From Leishmania donovani (lineage: Eukaryota > Euglenozoa > Kinetoplastea > Trypanosomatida > Trypanosomatidae), in NCBI RefSeq assembly GCF_000227135.1, contig NC_018262.1:2032643-2096642 (forward strand): a DNA stretch of 64,000 bases. Reading direction: 5' to 3'. A program made the translations under genes and the position numbers. Shown one piece after another: positions 28,724-39,078 of the stretch. The notes beneath the pieces were generated by a model, which did not search any database, was not told where the DNA came from, and worked only from the letters and a program-made list of their open reading frames with translations. Numbering within the stretch: the stretch's first letter is position 1; each line of letters starts with the position of its first letter.

Positions 28724-29764
28724 ATGGCATCGCGTGCCATTGCCAACTTTTCAGCGGACTTTTCGCCGCTCAAGTACGTTGAGCGCGCCGTCAAGAACTC
28801 GGACTGCCGAACACCCATCATTTTTGTGCAGCAAGACGGTGACCCGTTCCAGACCGTGTGCTACCTGGCCAAGAAGCGCGACTCTGCCGTTTGGAGTTTT
28901 GACGTGGCTCAGCTGCAGAGCATGCAGAACGTTGCGGACTACATCGACGTGGGTATCAACAATGGCGACTGGGTGTACATCACCAATTGCGACCTTGTGA
29001 GTGAGTCGTACTTCCGCGATGTTGCGCGCACCCTGTACAAGATTCTCCCCGAGCCGCACCTCTACCCTCGTCGTGAGGTTTTCCGCTGCTTTTTTGGCGT
29101 CACTATGCCCTTTGACCTGAACGCGCCGGTGGGTCTGCCCTTTCCTCCATTGTTCATGCACAGCTCCCTCGTGGCACGCCCCACCGCCACGCAAGGGACG
29201 AAGTGGTCGCGTATTATGCCGGCTGAAAAGACCCTCTTTTCCGCTGCGGCGCTGAAACACCAACAGCGTCGCGAGGTTGGCCGCGAAAGCGACAGTGAGA
29301 GCGACCTGGATGAGGGGGACCGCATTTCCGGAGTCATCTTTTACCGCGCCGTGGAACGGAGCCGCGACATTGATCAGTCAACCGTAACGCTAGCGAAGCA
29401 CGAGATGGTGCAAGCCGTCGAAGCGCAGGATGACCCCGTCATGCGCCGCCTTGTGTCCTCAGGCGAGGTGGACCTGTCCCGCAAACTGAAGGACGGCATG
29501 ACACCCTTGCAGTATGCCTGCTGCAAACAGCTGACGGGGTCTGTGCGCACCTTGTTGTCTCTAGGTGCTGACCCCAATGCCCCGCGCGAGTCAGACGGTC
29601 GCCCTCCGCTGTTCATGTCGATCGACGACATGGAGCTAGCAAAAATGCTCGTCGAAGGCGGGGCGAACCTCTTCTCCAAATTCGAAGGGCACCGCGCCGA
29701 CACACACCCTGACACCGCCCCTGATGTGGCGGCCTACTTGGATAAGGAGCGCAAATGCATGTAA
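28724..29764 (+). CDS. Dynein D6-like domain plus ankyrin repeats
   Basis: The 346-residue protein has an N-terminal part (about 25-155) that reads like the D6/AAA6 segment of dynein heavy chains. Key marks are CRTPIIFVQQDGDPFQTV (28-45) and NNGDWVYITNCDLVSESYF (79-97), the latter close to the dynein G-WV-L-NC-L pattern. After a charged linker rich in Ser, Asp and Glu (185-200) come at least two ankyrin repeats: DGMTPLQYACC...LLSLGADPN (257-285) and DGRPPLFMSIDDMELAKMLV...GAN (291-315). No motor P-loop is present, so it is not a motor. A scaffold linked to flagellar or cytoplasmic dynein is a reasonable guess. The ATG at 28724 is the first after the acceptor. Confidence 0.78.
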   Translation: MASRAIANFSADFSPLKYVERAVKNSDCRTPIIFVQQDGDPFQTVCYLAKKRDSAVWSFDVAQLQSMQNVADYIDVGINNGDWVYITNCDLVSESYFRDVARTLYKILPEPHLYPRREVFRCFFGVTMPFDLNAPVGLPFPPLFMHSSLVARPTATQGTKWSRIMPAEKTLFSAAALKHQQRREVGRESDSESDLDEGDRISGVIFYRAVERSRDIDQSTVTLAKHEMVQAVEAQDDPVMRRLVSSGEVDLSRKLKDGMTPLQYACCKQLTGSVRTLLSLGADPNAPRESDGRPPLFMSIDDMELAKMLVEGGANLFSKFEGHRADTHPDTAPDVAAYLDKERKCM

Positions 29765-30489
29765 ACAGACGTTGGCAGACGATGTATTTTACCTCCAAGC
29801 TGTCATGGGCGCCTGCGCGCACGTCATTGTTGATCTACTTTTTCTTTCGCTCTATGTTTCGTTACGCCCATGTCTCGATGTACAACCACTTCTCTCTCTG
29901 TCTTTTCACTCCACGTGATGCTGTTCAGCAGCGCTCGTCTTGGCGGCATGTGCTCCTGATTACCTTCTCTTGCACGCGTGCGCTTACGCGAGGAAGGGAA
30001 AGCCAGCATCTCTTCTCTCTTTCTTCGCCACCGCATCCTTTTTTTTTTCGCTTCCTTCTGTCTGGATATGTAATGCGCTCGGGTACAGAGGAAGCACACA
30101 ACAGAGGATCTCATGAAACCGCGGAACGGGAAGAACTTAGTCGCGCAAGTGTGCATTCCTCGGCATACTCCCCATTGTGGTGCTTGTGGTACGGCAAGCA
30201 TGTCAGGGTTTGTGAGCGTCGCGCCACCACGTTGCTCCGCTCCCCCTCCCGCCGCCGACTGAGTTGCGTCTTATTTGCTGTTCATGTCTTCGTTTTCCTT
30301 TGTGTTGTCGCGCTAGGTGCGATAAGCGGAGATTGCACGACACACGCCGTGCGACGAACACATAACTTACCGATGGCCTGCCTCTCCTTTCACTCTACCT
30401 ATCTTCATCACCCGTCCACCCCCTCCCCTCTCCCAACACTTCCCTCTTGGCTGGCGCACACACGCACACACTCACCCGCGCAGAGAGAC
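29765..30489. other. Intergenic and 5' leader
   Basis: Pyrimidine-rich, with T runs near 30040-30048. The transporter frame is open upstream to 29755 but reads through the acceptor region. Probable acceptor CGCAG with AG at 30482-30483. No separate gene. Confidence 0.5.
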
Positions 30490-31722
30490 ATGAAGTTTTG
30501 GGATCACGTTTCTGGCCGTGGTGTGGTGGGGGCAGCGCTTAACTTGTCGGTTACCACCATCGGCGCCGGGGTGCTCGTCATCCCATCGACTTTCCAGGAC
30601 GGAGGAATTTGCTTTGTGGTGGGCATGCTCGTCCTCGTTGGAGTTATGACGGTGCTCTCCATTGACTACTTGATCCGGTGCATTGATTGTCTTCACCTCA
30701 AGTCGTACGAAGACATCTCACGCGAGCTACTGGGCCGGTGGTTCGAGGAGGCAGTGCGGTGGATTCTCATATTTTACAACATCGGCATGGCGGCTGGCTA
30801 CATCGTCGTCATTGGTGAGATCTTCACCCCAATACTGCCGCTCCTTCAGCCGTATCTGCCCTTCCTGACAGACAGCTCGCACGTGATGATCATGGCGTGG
30901 GCTTTCGTAATGCTGCCGCTGTCCTGTATCCCGAAAATCACAAAGATGAACTACATCTGCTTCGTCGCCATCACGGCCACCTTTCTCATCTCGGCAATTA
31001 TCGTGTACCGCTACCTTGTCCCCTACGACGGGAAGCACAACCATGCCAAGGTCACGTATCTGTCAGTGAGTGAGCGCGCGCTCTTGGCTATGCCGGTGAT
31101 GATGTTCTCGTTTGACTGCCAGTCCCTCGTGTTTCAGATCTACAACAATCTGAGAACGGTCACGCGCGCAAATATGATGAGGGTGGCGTCGCTGAGCGTC
31201 AGCATCACTGGCTTGGTGTACCTAGTCGTTGGGCTGTTTGGCTACCTCACCCACACCCCCAACATCACCGGCAACATCCTCGCAAACTACGATCCTTTCA
31301 AGGATCACCTCTTCGCATTCGGCGAGGCGGTGTACTCCTTTACAGTGATGGCCGCCTATGTCCTCGTTTTGTTCCCCTGTCGCGATGCCGTGTTCATTTT
31401 CTTGTATGGCCACAACACGGCGACGCACGAGCTGGCGCATGCGGCCATCACCACGCGTCAGAATTTAGTTACTAGCATCCTACTATCGGCCTTGAGCATC
31501 TTTCTGGCCATGCAAGTCACAGGTATCGTCGTCGTCATCGCGCTTCTCGGAGGTCTCTGCAGCAGCACGATCTGCTTCTCCTACCCGGCAGCGTTTCGCA
31601 TCATGCTCCACATCAGGGGCCTGGACCGCTGCAAGCCGATGGAGCTTGTCACCGCCATCAGCATGCTCGTCTTTGGCGTGTTGGGCGGTAGTCTCGGCAC
31701 TTTCATCGCCATTCGGGTATGA
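30490..31722 (+). CDS. Amino acid permease (AAAP/SLC38-like)
   Basis: The 410-residue protein is a polytopic membrane protein with about 11 predicted hydrophobic helices. It begins with the family signature: a short polar start, then NLSVTTIGAGVLVIPSTFQD, matching the AAAP (AAT/SLC38) first helix with its conserved Gly-Xaa-Gly break. The middle has MPVMMFSFDCQSLVFQIYN, another family hallmark for the unwound helix region. Leishmania has many AAT permeases; substrate cannot be told from sequence alone. The N-terminal cytoplasmic tail is unusually short (about 8 residues), so the long regulatory tails of many family members are missing. The longer upstream frame has no support as coding. Confidence 0.88.
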   Translation: MKFWDHVSGRGVVGAALNLSVTTIGAGVLVIPSTFQDGGICFVVGMLVLVGVMTVLSIDYLIRCIDCLHLKSYEDISRELLGRWFEEAVRWILIFYNIGMAAGYIVVIGEIFTPILPLLQPYLPFLTDSSHVMIMAWAFVMLPLSCIPKITKMNYICFVAITATFLISAIIVYRYLVPYDGKHNHAKVTYLSVSERALLAMPVMMFSFDCQSLVFQIYNNLRTVTRANMMRVASLSVSITGLVYLVVGLFGYLTHTPNITGNILANYDPFKDHLFAFGEAVYSFTVMAAYVLVLFPCRDAVFIFLYGHNTATHELAHAAITTRQNLVTSILLSALSIFLAMQVTGIVVVIALLGGLCSSTICFSYPAAFRIMLHIRGLDRCKPMELVTAISMLVFGVLGGSLGTFIAIRV

Positions 31723-32559
31723 CGACAGAGGGAGGCGCAAAAAAAAAGAGGGCTTTAACGAGTGGATGCCGCCTCTCTCTGTGTCTCTCTGCTTGGCGCC
31801 GCTCTACCTGTTCAAAGGGAAGCGGGGAGTCTCACGAAGAGTATGCGAGGACTCGTACATGTAGCGTGGCAGCAACGGGCATGAGTGGGCAAATGGGGGG
31901 GGGGTGACAAGGGAGACGGTGTTTATTCCCTTTTCTGTCGGTGACTCCTCCTCTCATTGTATCACGTCTGATCTCCACTTCTGCTCGCAGCCTGCCAAAG
32001 CCCCGTCTTGACTGTTGCGCACACGCGCGACATAAGACAGCTGCATGTGCATCTAGTAATAATGCTTTTCTCTTTGCTGTTTCACTAAATGACATGGATA
32101 ACGTCGCAACGGAATTGATAATCGTCCTCCTGGGTGTACGCATGTGTGCGTGGTTGTATGCAGAAGAGCGCGCGAGCTTCGCGGCCCTCTCCACACTGTA
32201 TCTTGTTGTTTGGCGTCGTCTTTCTGCTGCTGGGGTCTGCTTTCAATGGAACAATCTCCTTTGATAAACTTAACACTTCTCACGTGCTGTAGATGGAAAA
32301 ATGCTCTGGGGCGTGTGTTGAGGGCGGTGGTGTGTGTATTGTGTATGTTGTTTTATCGCTAGAAAAAGGAACGTTGGCCTTGAGCACAGTGCCTCGACGA
32401 AAGAGGGTGGGGGTGAGAAACGCTGCCGGTGAGTGTATGTGTCGTATCAGTGTTCATTTGCCCTGCGCCCTTCATCATCCTTCAGTGCTTTTTTTATTGT
32501 TCTTCTGCTCGTTATGCGAGGTCCACCGGCGGCTCCTGCCCGGGACTCACCGAAATACA
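31723..32559. other. Intergenic region upstream of DIRE
   Basis: Probable 3'UTR of the permease gene. There is a G run at 31896-31905 and a T run at 32489-32495. No gene seen. The left edge of the retroposon relic is not sharply visible and may lie a little further upstream. Confidence 0.45.
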
Positions 32560-34170
32560 CTGTGAGAGGGTGTCAAAGCCCTCCCCCCATCCGATGCACG
32601 GCAGGAGAGCACTGCTGAGCATCCGCAATCAGAGCGTCGCTGCCGGCCGCGTTCCTGCTATATGCAAAGAGGGACTCATCGTGCCCCTCCAGGAGCAGCA
32701 CAGACCCAACGATAATACCGCGCCCTACCTCCCTGTGACGCTGACAAGCAATTTGTGCAAGCTGCTCAAACGACCGACCTCGCGACGTGTGCAGGACCAT
32801 CTGGAAGGCAGGCTCCAGCCGCCGCAGTCTGGCTTCCATCCCCACTACTCCACTAGAGGTCTCCCTAGGCTTGCTCCCGCACGAAGTACCCCCGCACCAG
32901 TCGGGTACCGAGATTGGCGCAGCGCTTGTGGGCTCTGCTTTCGTGCGTTCGACTTGGCACCTCACGGCAGTGAAGAAGCGCAGCGTAGCGCCGTAACTTA
33001 CTCGCTGGATCATGGATTTCTGAGACGGCGGTCCTGTCTGCGTTCGCCTCCGCGAGAAGAGACCAGAGATATCCCGCTTTACACGCCGAGTCCCACAGGA
33101 GTGTGCTCGAGGCCCTCTTCTCTCCACCGCTGTAGTCGACTCGCTGGGTATGGGGCTCCGCAAGACCGGCGAACTGCACTACGGCTTCTGTGCTGATGAN
33201 NNNNNNNNNNNNNNNNNNNNNNNNNNNNNNNNNNNNNNNNNNNNNNNNNNNNNNNNNNNNNNNNNNNNNNNNNNNNNNNNNNNNNNNNNNNNNNNNNNAA
33301 CACGGGAAGTTCTCGTTCAGATACCCAGCGATGTTGCATCCGGTCCTCACGCTCCTAGAACGGCTCCCGAATCGTACAACCCAGTGCGGTAACAAACAGA
33401 ACGACTAAACCAGACTTGAGCTACTCTGCTGGATGGGCGCGACAACAAATACTTGATCTGCGCAAGCGATACGGACACCTCGATGCAGCACACCACAAAC
33501 GCATAGTCGGGGGCGTTGCGCTGGTGCTCCACGAGTCCATCTACGACTGGGCCGCCGCCACCACAGTGCGAACTGTTCACGACGCGGCCAAGCTCACTGT
33601 CCATTTCCGGGAGGGACACGGCTCGTTGCACGCGCGTGCCCGGAGGAGGATCGCTGCCCCTTCCGCCTTCCCGGCGTAGACCTCCAACCCATGCGCGACA
33701 CTGGCCGGCACGTTGCAGGAGCCATCAAAGTAGCCAGGGCTCGGCTTGCCAGGCGTAGGGCGGTGTGCTCGCGCGAGCGGGGTCCGTCAGAGGGTCTGCT
33801 CTGCCCTTTCGGCGTGGCGCTGCTCGCACGGCGGCTGCTTTGCGGTGCCGCCGCGCGGCGGGACGGTGCCAGCGCCAACGGCAGGAGGGCCGTTGACACC
33901 ACCTTCGTGCCCAAAGCGGCCGCGGCCACCGTGGGTAGGCGAATGGCGCGCAGACGGCCGAGACCCGTCTCAGCCCGGCGCCGGCCGCGCGGCGCACATG
34001 CGGGGTAGGGGCGGCGTAGGACAGGAAGGGCCCGTTGGCCGCACGTCCATGCCGCCGCTGTGGGGCGGTTCACCCTGGGCGGCCAGGGTTTGGTTGTGGT
34101 GCCACAGCGGCAGGTGAGCCGCGGTCGTGCATGCGAATGTGCGCTGGGGGCAGCGGATTTGGGCGTTGTA
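32560..34170 (+). mobile_element. Degenerate ingi-related non-LTR retrotransposon (DIRE)
   Basis: Remnants of an L1Tc/ingi-type reverse transcriptase can be read on the + strand in shifting frames. In one frame near 32640-32830 there is VAAGRVPAICKEGLIVPL, then PVTLTSNLCKLLKR and PQSGFHPHYST. Further on there is RAFDLAPHG. In another frame at 33090-33200 comes a VPQ...GPLL...VDSL block and then LHYGFCADD, equivalent to the catalytic FADD box, cut off by the gap at 33200. After the gap, pieces resembling the RT thumb follow (near 33545-33600 and 33685-33760). Stops and frameshifts make it non-functional. Such DIREs are known in Leishmania and are the presumed source of SIDERs. Ends are approximate. 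Confidence 0.82.
33200..33298. other. Assembly gap, 99 N
   Basis: The gap begins right after the codons for the RT catalytic box of the DIRE. The 99-base length recurs in the other gaps, so it is a placeholder and not a measured size. Confidence 0.95.
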
Positions 34171-37100
34171 CAAAGAAGCGTTCATTTTTCGGTTTGTTTT
34201 TCGATACCGCCGTGGTAGGTATAGTGGACGTTTTGTAGTGGAATGCGAATTCGAAGGGTGCGCATGGGCAAGGCACAAGAAAAAAGAAAAACGTTAAGGC
34301 GACTGTGCGCGCCCCCTCCTCTTTTCAGGCTTTTGTTTGCGTGCTCAGGAATGCTTCATTGGTGTTTTGTGAAATCTACGCATGCGGTAGAAAAAAAGTA
34401 CCACTGCCACTCGCCTTTTTCGTCTGTTCGCTGCCGCCTCCAAAGCTTGTCTTCGGGTACCGATGGGGGATTCATGTCTACAGGAGGGCGTCGAGCTTCC
34501 GACGCAGTGAAGAGCCTCGCGATGTTCATCCGCGGCTTGCTGGAAAGGGCACCCTTTCTTCTTCGCTTTACCGAGGATGAAGGCGAGGCCTACTGGCAAT
34601 AAGAAAGGATGGGACAGCGATGAGCAGAAAAGAGAAAAGCGTGTTGTTTGCGACGGTGAACACTACCTGAGGAAGCTTGACGGATGACGATACGGCGCTT
34701 GTTCTCCCTCGGCGACACGCACAGACTCACGGAAGTGAGAAATGGGGTGTGTGTAGGGGAGGGGAGCCATGAAACACAAATCAACAATACGGAACAGCGA
34801 AGGAAAACACTTCGCTCCCGTCTACTCCCGGCGTGCGCTTTTTTGTGTGCGCACCAGCGAAGAAAAATATATATGTACAATCCGGAAAAGGGTGGCTAAT
34901 TCACCGAGACGCAACGAGAAGAAAAAGCTAAAAGTATTGTGGCTAAGTGCCCTTTCTGGTTCGGCCTCCCTTCCCTCCTCTTCCTCGTTTTCACTGAAGC
35001 CATATGGCTACGTGTGTCCGCAGCAGAAGGAGGTGAGCTGGTCACTCGATGTGACGATCGATCTGGAGTCGCGTGGTGACTTGTTCGTGTGTGGATGCTT
35101 GTGCTATTTTTTTTTTGACACTCCTTTCGCATCCCACTCCGCTGTTGATAGTCTCTCTTATCTTCGCGGCCTACCCTCTTACTGTGACTTCGTCTTGACT
35201 TTTTCCCTTTCCATTCTCTTCGAAGATTTCTCTTTTTGTGTTCTCGGCCCGCTTCGTTCGCGCGTGTGCTCTTCGCCGCGCTGTGATGGCAAGCGGGGTG
35301 AGGGAGAAGGAGCGATGTCAGCACAGCGGAGCCCGTACACCCCCCACACACCCACCGTCAGTCGTGAGAAGGCCGAAAGTGAAAAAAAACGCTCTCTTCC
35401 TTCACAGCTCTTTCACAGTTTCTTTTCCTTCTTTACTCTCTCTGCGTGCGTGTGCGTTGATGGGCAATGATGCGGATATCTTTTGTTGGTTTGCTTTTTT
35501 GCTTTTGCTGCTCCCGTCACCTTCTCTTTCTCTCTCCCGCTCTCCCTCCACCGATCGCGCACCCAGACAAGAGAGAAAGAGACGAGAAGGAGTAAAACAA
35601 GACACCGAAACAAGATAGAATGCACTCTGCGCTAGCGTCGCCGGTGCGTGTTCCCCCCTCTTTGCCTTACGCTCTATATCTCCAAGCGCTCTGCCACGTG
35701 TACTCGTAAGACGCCCTTTTTCGATTCGACGTTACGCCGTCTTTTTTTTTTTGGCTGCGTAGCAGCTGTTTTTTTTTTTTTTGATTATTTATGTGATTGT
35801 CTTCTCTTCCCCCAAAAAGCCCTCTTGGTTTTCCTCCGCATCCTCTATCTTCTGCCTCATTACGTCCCTTGACGGTAGGTTTGCATTCATGTCCCTCTTC
35901 ACACTCTGCCGGCCGACCCCTTCAACCCCCCCTCCCTCCCTACCTCTTTCTCTGACATATTCTGCTCTTTTATCTGTCAGGCGGAGCCCCGAAAAGGAAA
36001 GAAAAGAGCAGGAAAAGCGGCACACGAATATATCACTGCAGGCAGGCTTGACGGTGGGGCGCAGTGCTCTAGCACTCTTACGCGGCAGTGAGGCGGTGGG
36101 ACGGGATCAAAAGAAGACATACAGAGCTTCCGAGGGCAAGCATGAGACGAGAGAAACGAAAGGATGTATGTGTGTATGTGTGTGTGTGTGCTCCAGGGCA
36201 CGCTGTGTCACTCTCATCTTCATCGCACTTTTTGCTTGACTGCGTCTTCAATGGAAAAGAGGAAGCAAGAAAGCGAGAAGACGGCTGACGAGTCAACTCT
36301 CGATGTTCTTTTTTTTTACTTACCTGGCTTCGTGTTGATCACTCTCCATTCCTTCCTCCGTGCATGTGAACTCTTACGGCAGTGTTTACGCGTATGTCTC
36401 CGTGTGTAAGTGTGTACACGCAGATGCATCTTGGGTTTGCTGTGTGTGTGTTTCCTTTGTTCACTTTTGGTTCTTGTCTCTCTCTCTCTTTATGTTTTTC
36501 CTTTTTTTCTTTGGCTCCCGTTGCTGGATGTGCCACTGCACATACAAGAACAACAAGCGAAAAAAAAAAGATACATGAACGGCGCTCTCTGCCCAGAAAA
36601 TAGCACCGGGGGCAGAGACGCCCCCACTCCATCTCATACACACACACGCACTTCCCTTTACGCGACAGCCAACTCGCTCCTTCTCTCCTCTTTTGTTTGC
36701 GCTGCTGCCTCTTCGGGTTTTCCCGTTCTCCCCTCCGCTTTTTTGATGTTTCTCTCTCTTTTCTACCTCGCTTTTGTTTACACGTTTTGCATTAGCCCAC
36801 TCCTTTTGCCGCCTCGAAGACAAAGCATGTTTGGACCGCGTCTTGCACGCTTCCTGTGACTTCTCCACAACAACCAAACCACTCACAACTCTGTACCGCC
36901 GACGCACGCGTGGAGCTCGTGAAACCGAAAGGCGCTCTGGCGAGCGTACAAGTGAAGCCTACTCGGCCCTACGGACGTCTGTGGCGCAGCATGGAGAGTT
37001 ATCTCGCGCGATGCCATTGCTTTCATGCGACCAGCGATCCGGCGTGAGACTTGCACAACTGGCAGCGTGCCAGTCTCATGCAGTCGTGTCGCGCTGCCAC

Positions 37101-37839
37101 GGGACAGTTACGGCCTCAACTTTGCCGCTTTCCGTCTGTGGCTCTCTGCACTACCTCTTCCTCAGCCGTCACTCTTCTGTTTTCTCGCTCTCTCCTTTTC
37201 CCTTTCTGTGTTCGTGGTTATTATTATTTACCCTTTCCCAAAACTTATGACTCCACCGCTCCTTGCATCCTGCGATCCCATCCCTACACACCCACAGAAA
37301 CCGACGCAACCGCTATGTATTATGCGAACCATACCGGAATAGCATCGAGAGGCCTGAAATACAGATTGAATTCTCGCGTCTTTCCCAGTACGTGCCTACA
37401 CGCGCCTTCTTGTTTTGTTTCTGCGCTCTGTCTCTCTCTCTCTCTGCCTCTTACAATAGTTGCCTTCTTTGTATTTCTTCCACCTAGCCTCCCCGACATC
37501 GTCGCGCTCTCTCTGCCTCTTCGTTCACCAACATCCACGGAGCTCACGCTTCTACGTTGGTTTCAGCACTCTACACTGAGAGCGCCAAAGTATTATCTTC
37601 CTTCAGCTCGGCTTTCTTCGCTTCACCCGTCTCTCCTACTGTCTTGCGCGACGCTGCTGCTGGGAGCTTGGGGAGGGGCCGAGCTTGCGAGTGAGCCGCG
37701 TGACAGGTGGCACAGATACAACGATCGTACTCGCCGTTTGCTTTCCACCAATGCTGTTCTCTCTTTGCTCTCGCGCACCTCTCTCTTTTTCTCTGCTTCT
37801 TTTTGTGTGAGGTGTTCCGCAGTGTTGGTGACTCTTTCT
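34171..37839. other. Long region without a supported gene
   Basis: About 3.7 kb of mostly pyrimidine-rich or A-rich DNA between the DIRE and the MOK kinase. It holds T runs (35108-35117, 35740-35752, 35770-35782, 36309-36318), TG repeats near 36164-36192 and a small TA tract near 34866-34874. A 119-codon frame at 34243-34602 has no recognisable features. The region may hold a long 5' leader of the kinase mRNA, a non-coding transcript, or small genes I cannot support. Confidence 0.4.
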
Positions 37840-37875
37840 GTTTCCTCCGTTTTCGTGTCTTCCACCTCTCTTCAG
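37840..37875 (+). promoter_or_regulatory. Predicted trans-splice acceptor for MOK kinase
   Basis: A pyrimidine-rich run (TTTCCTCCGTTTTCGTGTCT and on) ends in CTCTCTTCAG with AG at 37874-37875, 25 bases before the kinase ATG at 37900. It excludes the much longer upstream open frame from 37051 as coding. Confidence 0.65.
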
Positions 37876-37899
37876 TGGCGTGCGCAGTGGGGGCGCGCG

Positions 37900-39078
37900 A
37901 TGCAGAAGTATCAAATCTTAGGCAAGAAGGGTGAGGGCACCTTCAGCGAGGTGCTTCGTGCGCAGGACATCAAGACGCAGCAATATGTAGCAATTAAGTG
38001 CATGAAGAAGGCTTTCAAGTCCAAGGAGCAGGTGAACCGGCTGCGTGAGATTCAAGCGGTCCGGCGCCTACAGCCGCACCCGAACATTGTTGACCTGGTG
38101 GAGGTGCTCTTTGACCGTAGCACTGGCCGCCTCGCGCTTGTCTTGGAGTTGATGGATATGAGTCTCTACGAGCTCATCAAAGGGAGGAAGCAGTACCTGG
38201 GCGAGGAGAAGGTGCGGTCGTACATGTATCAGCTGCTGAAGGGGCTCGACCACGCTCACCGCATCGGTGTCTTCCACCGCGATATTAAGCCGGAGAACCT
38301 TCTCATCGACGCCGAGGGTCATCTCAAGATTGCCGACTTCGGCTCGTGCAAAGGCGTCTACTCGAAGTTGCCGCTCACAGAGTACATCTCCACGCGGTGG
38401 TACCGCGCCCCCGAGTGTCTGCTGACAGATGGTTACTACAACTACAAGATGGACTTGTGGAGCGCGGGGTGCGTCTTCTTCGAGATCATCGCCCTCTTCC
38501 CCCTCTTTCCTGGCAGCAACGAGCTGGACCAGGTCCACCGCATTCACAATGTCTTGGGCACTCCACCGACCGAGATTCTCGACCGCTTGAAAAAGTTCGG
38601 CACGCATATGGACTACGACTTCCCCAAAAAGCAAGGCACCGGACTCGCGAAGCTGCTGCCACACGTCTCCGCGGATGCCTTAGACTTGATGAAGAAGCTG
38701 CTCACATATGACGAGGAGCAGCGCTGCACGGCGAAGGAGGCACTACGGCACGCGTACTTTAGCAAGCTGCGCGAAGCTGACAAGAAGAGCCACCGCCCTA
38801 AGCACAGCGCCAGCATCAGCAGACCGACTACTGTCACGGACGATGCGCACGCCTCGATGGGTCTCGGCAGCAGCCCTCGCAAAACCACCAACGGGATGCC
38901 CTCGCTGAACGGCACGCTGACGGCAAGCCGCAAGCTACCGGTGATTGACGGGAAGTCGCCGACGAAGTCCAGCACGCTGGTCTCCAACCAAAGCACGCTG
39001 CACCAAGTGCACGGAGCGGTGGCGACGTCCGCCTCGGGTGAGGATCTGGTCGCGCGAAGCCTACCAAAGCTGATATAG
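37900..39078 (+). CDS. MOK: MOK-type (RCK family) Ser/Thr protein kinase
   Basis: The 392-residue protein has a complete kinase domain (about 4-285): glycine loop GKKGEGTFSEV, catalytic Lys33 (VAIK), HRD at 126-128 with HRDIKPEN, DFG at 146-148, activation-loop TEY (160-162) and WYRAPECLLTDGYY. Whole stretches, including ELMDMSLYELIKGR, DFGSC..VYSKLPLTEYIS and KMDLWSAGCVFFE, match mammalian MOK rather than MAPK proper. RCK kinases (MAK, ICK, MOK) control cilium and flagellum length or transport, so a flagellar role is likely. The C-terminal tail of about 100 residues is Ser/Thr-rich and disordered. The kinase is expected to be active. Confidence 0.92.
   Translation: MQKYQILGKKGEGTFSEVLRAQDIKTQQYVAIKCMKKAFKSKEQVNRLREIQAVRRLQPHPNIVDLVEVLFDRSTGRLALVLELMDMSLYELIKGRKQYLGEEKVRSYMYQLLKGLDHAHRIGVFHRDIKPENLLIDAEGHLKIADFGSCKGVYSKLPLTEYISTRWYRAPECLLTDGYYNYKMDLWSAGCVFFEIIALFPLFPGSNELDQVHRIHNVLGTPPTEILDRLKKFGTHMDYDFPKKQGTGLAKLLPHVSADALDLMKKLLTYDEEQRCTAKEALRHAYFSKLREADKKSHRPKHSASISRPTTVTDDAHASMGLGSSPRKTTNGMPSLNGTLTASRKLPVIDGKSPTKSSTLVSNQSTLHQVHGAVATSASGEDLVARSLPKLI

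Noticed and set aside
34243..34602. 119-codon + strand frame beyond the DIRE
   Set aside because: No clear acceptor, no recognisable domain, and composition like surrounding non-coding DNA.
36774..39078. Longer N-terminus for the MOK kinase from upstream open frame
   Set aside because: The frame from 37051 is pyrimidine-rich low-complexity sequence and a strong splice acceptor lies at 37874-37875, so translation starts at 37900.
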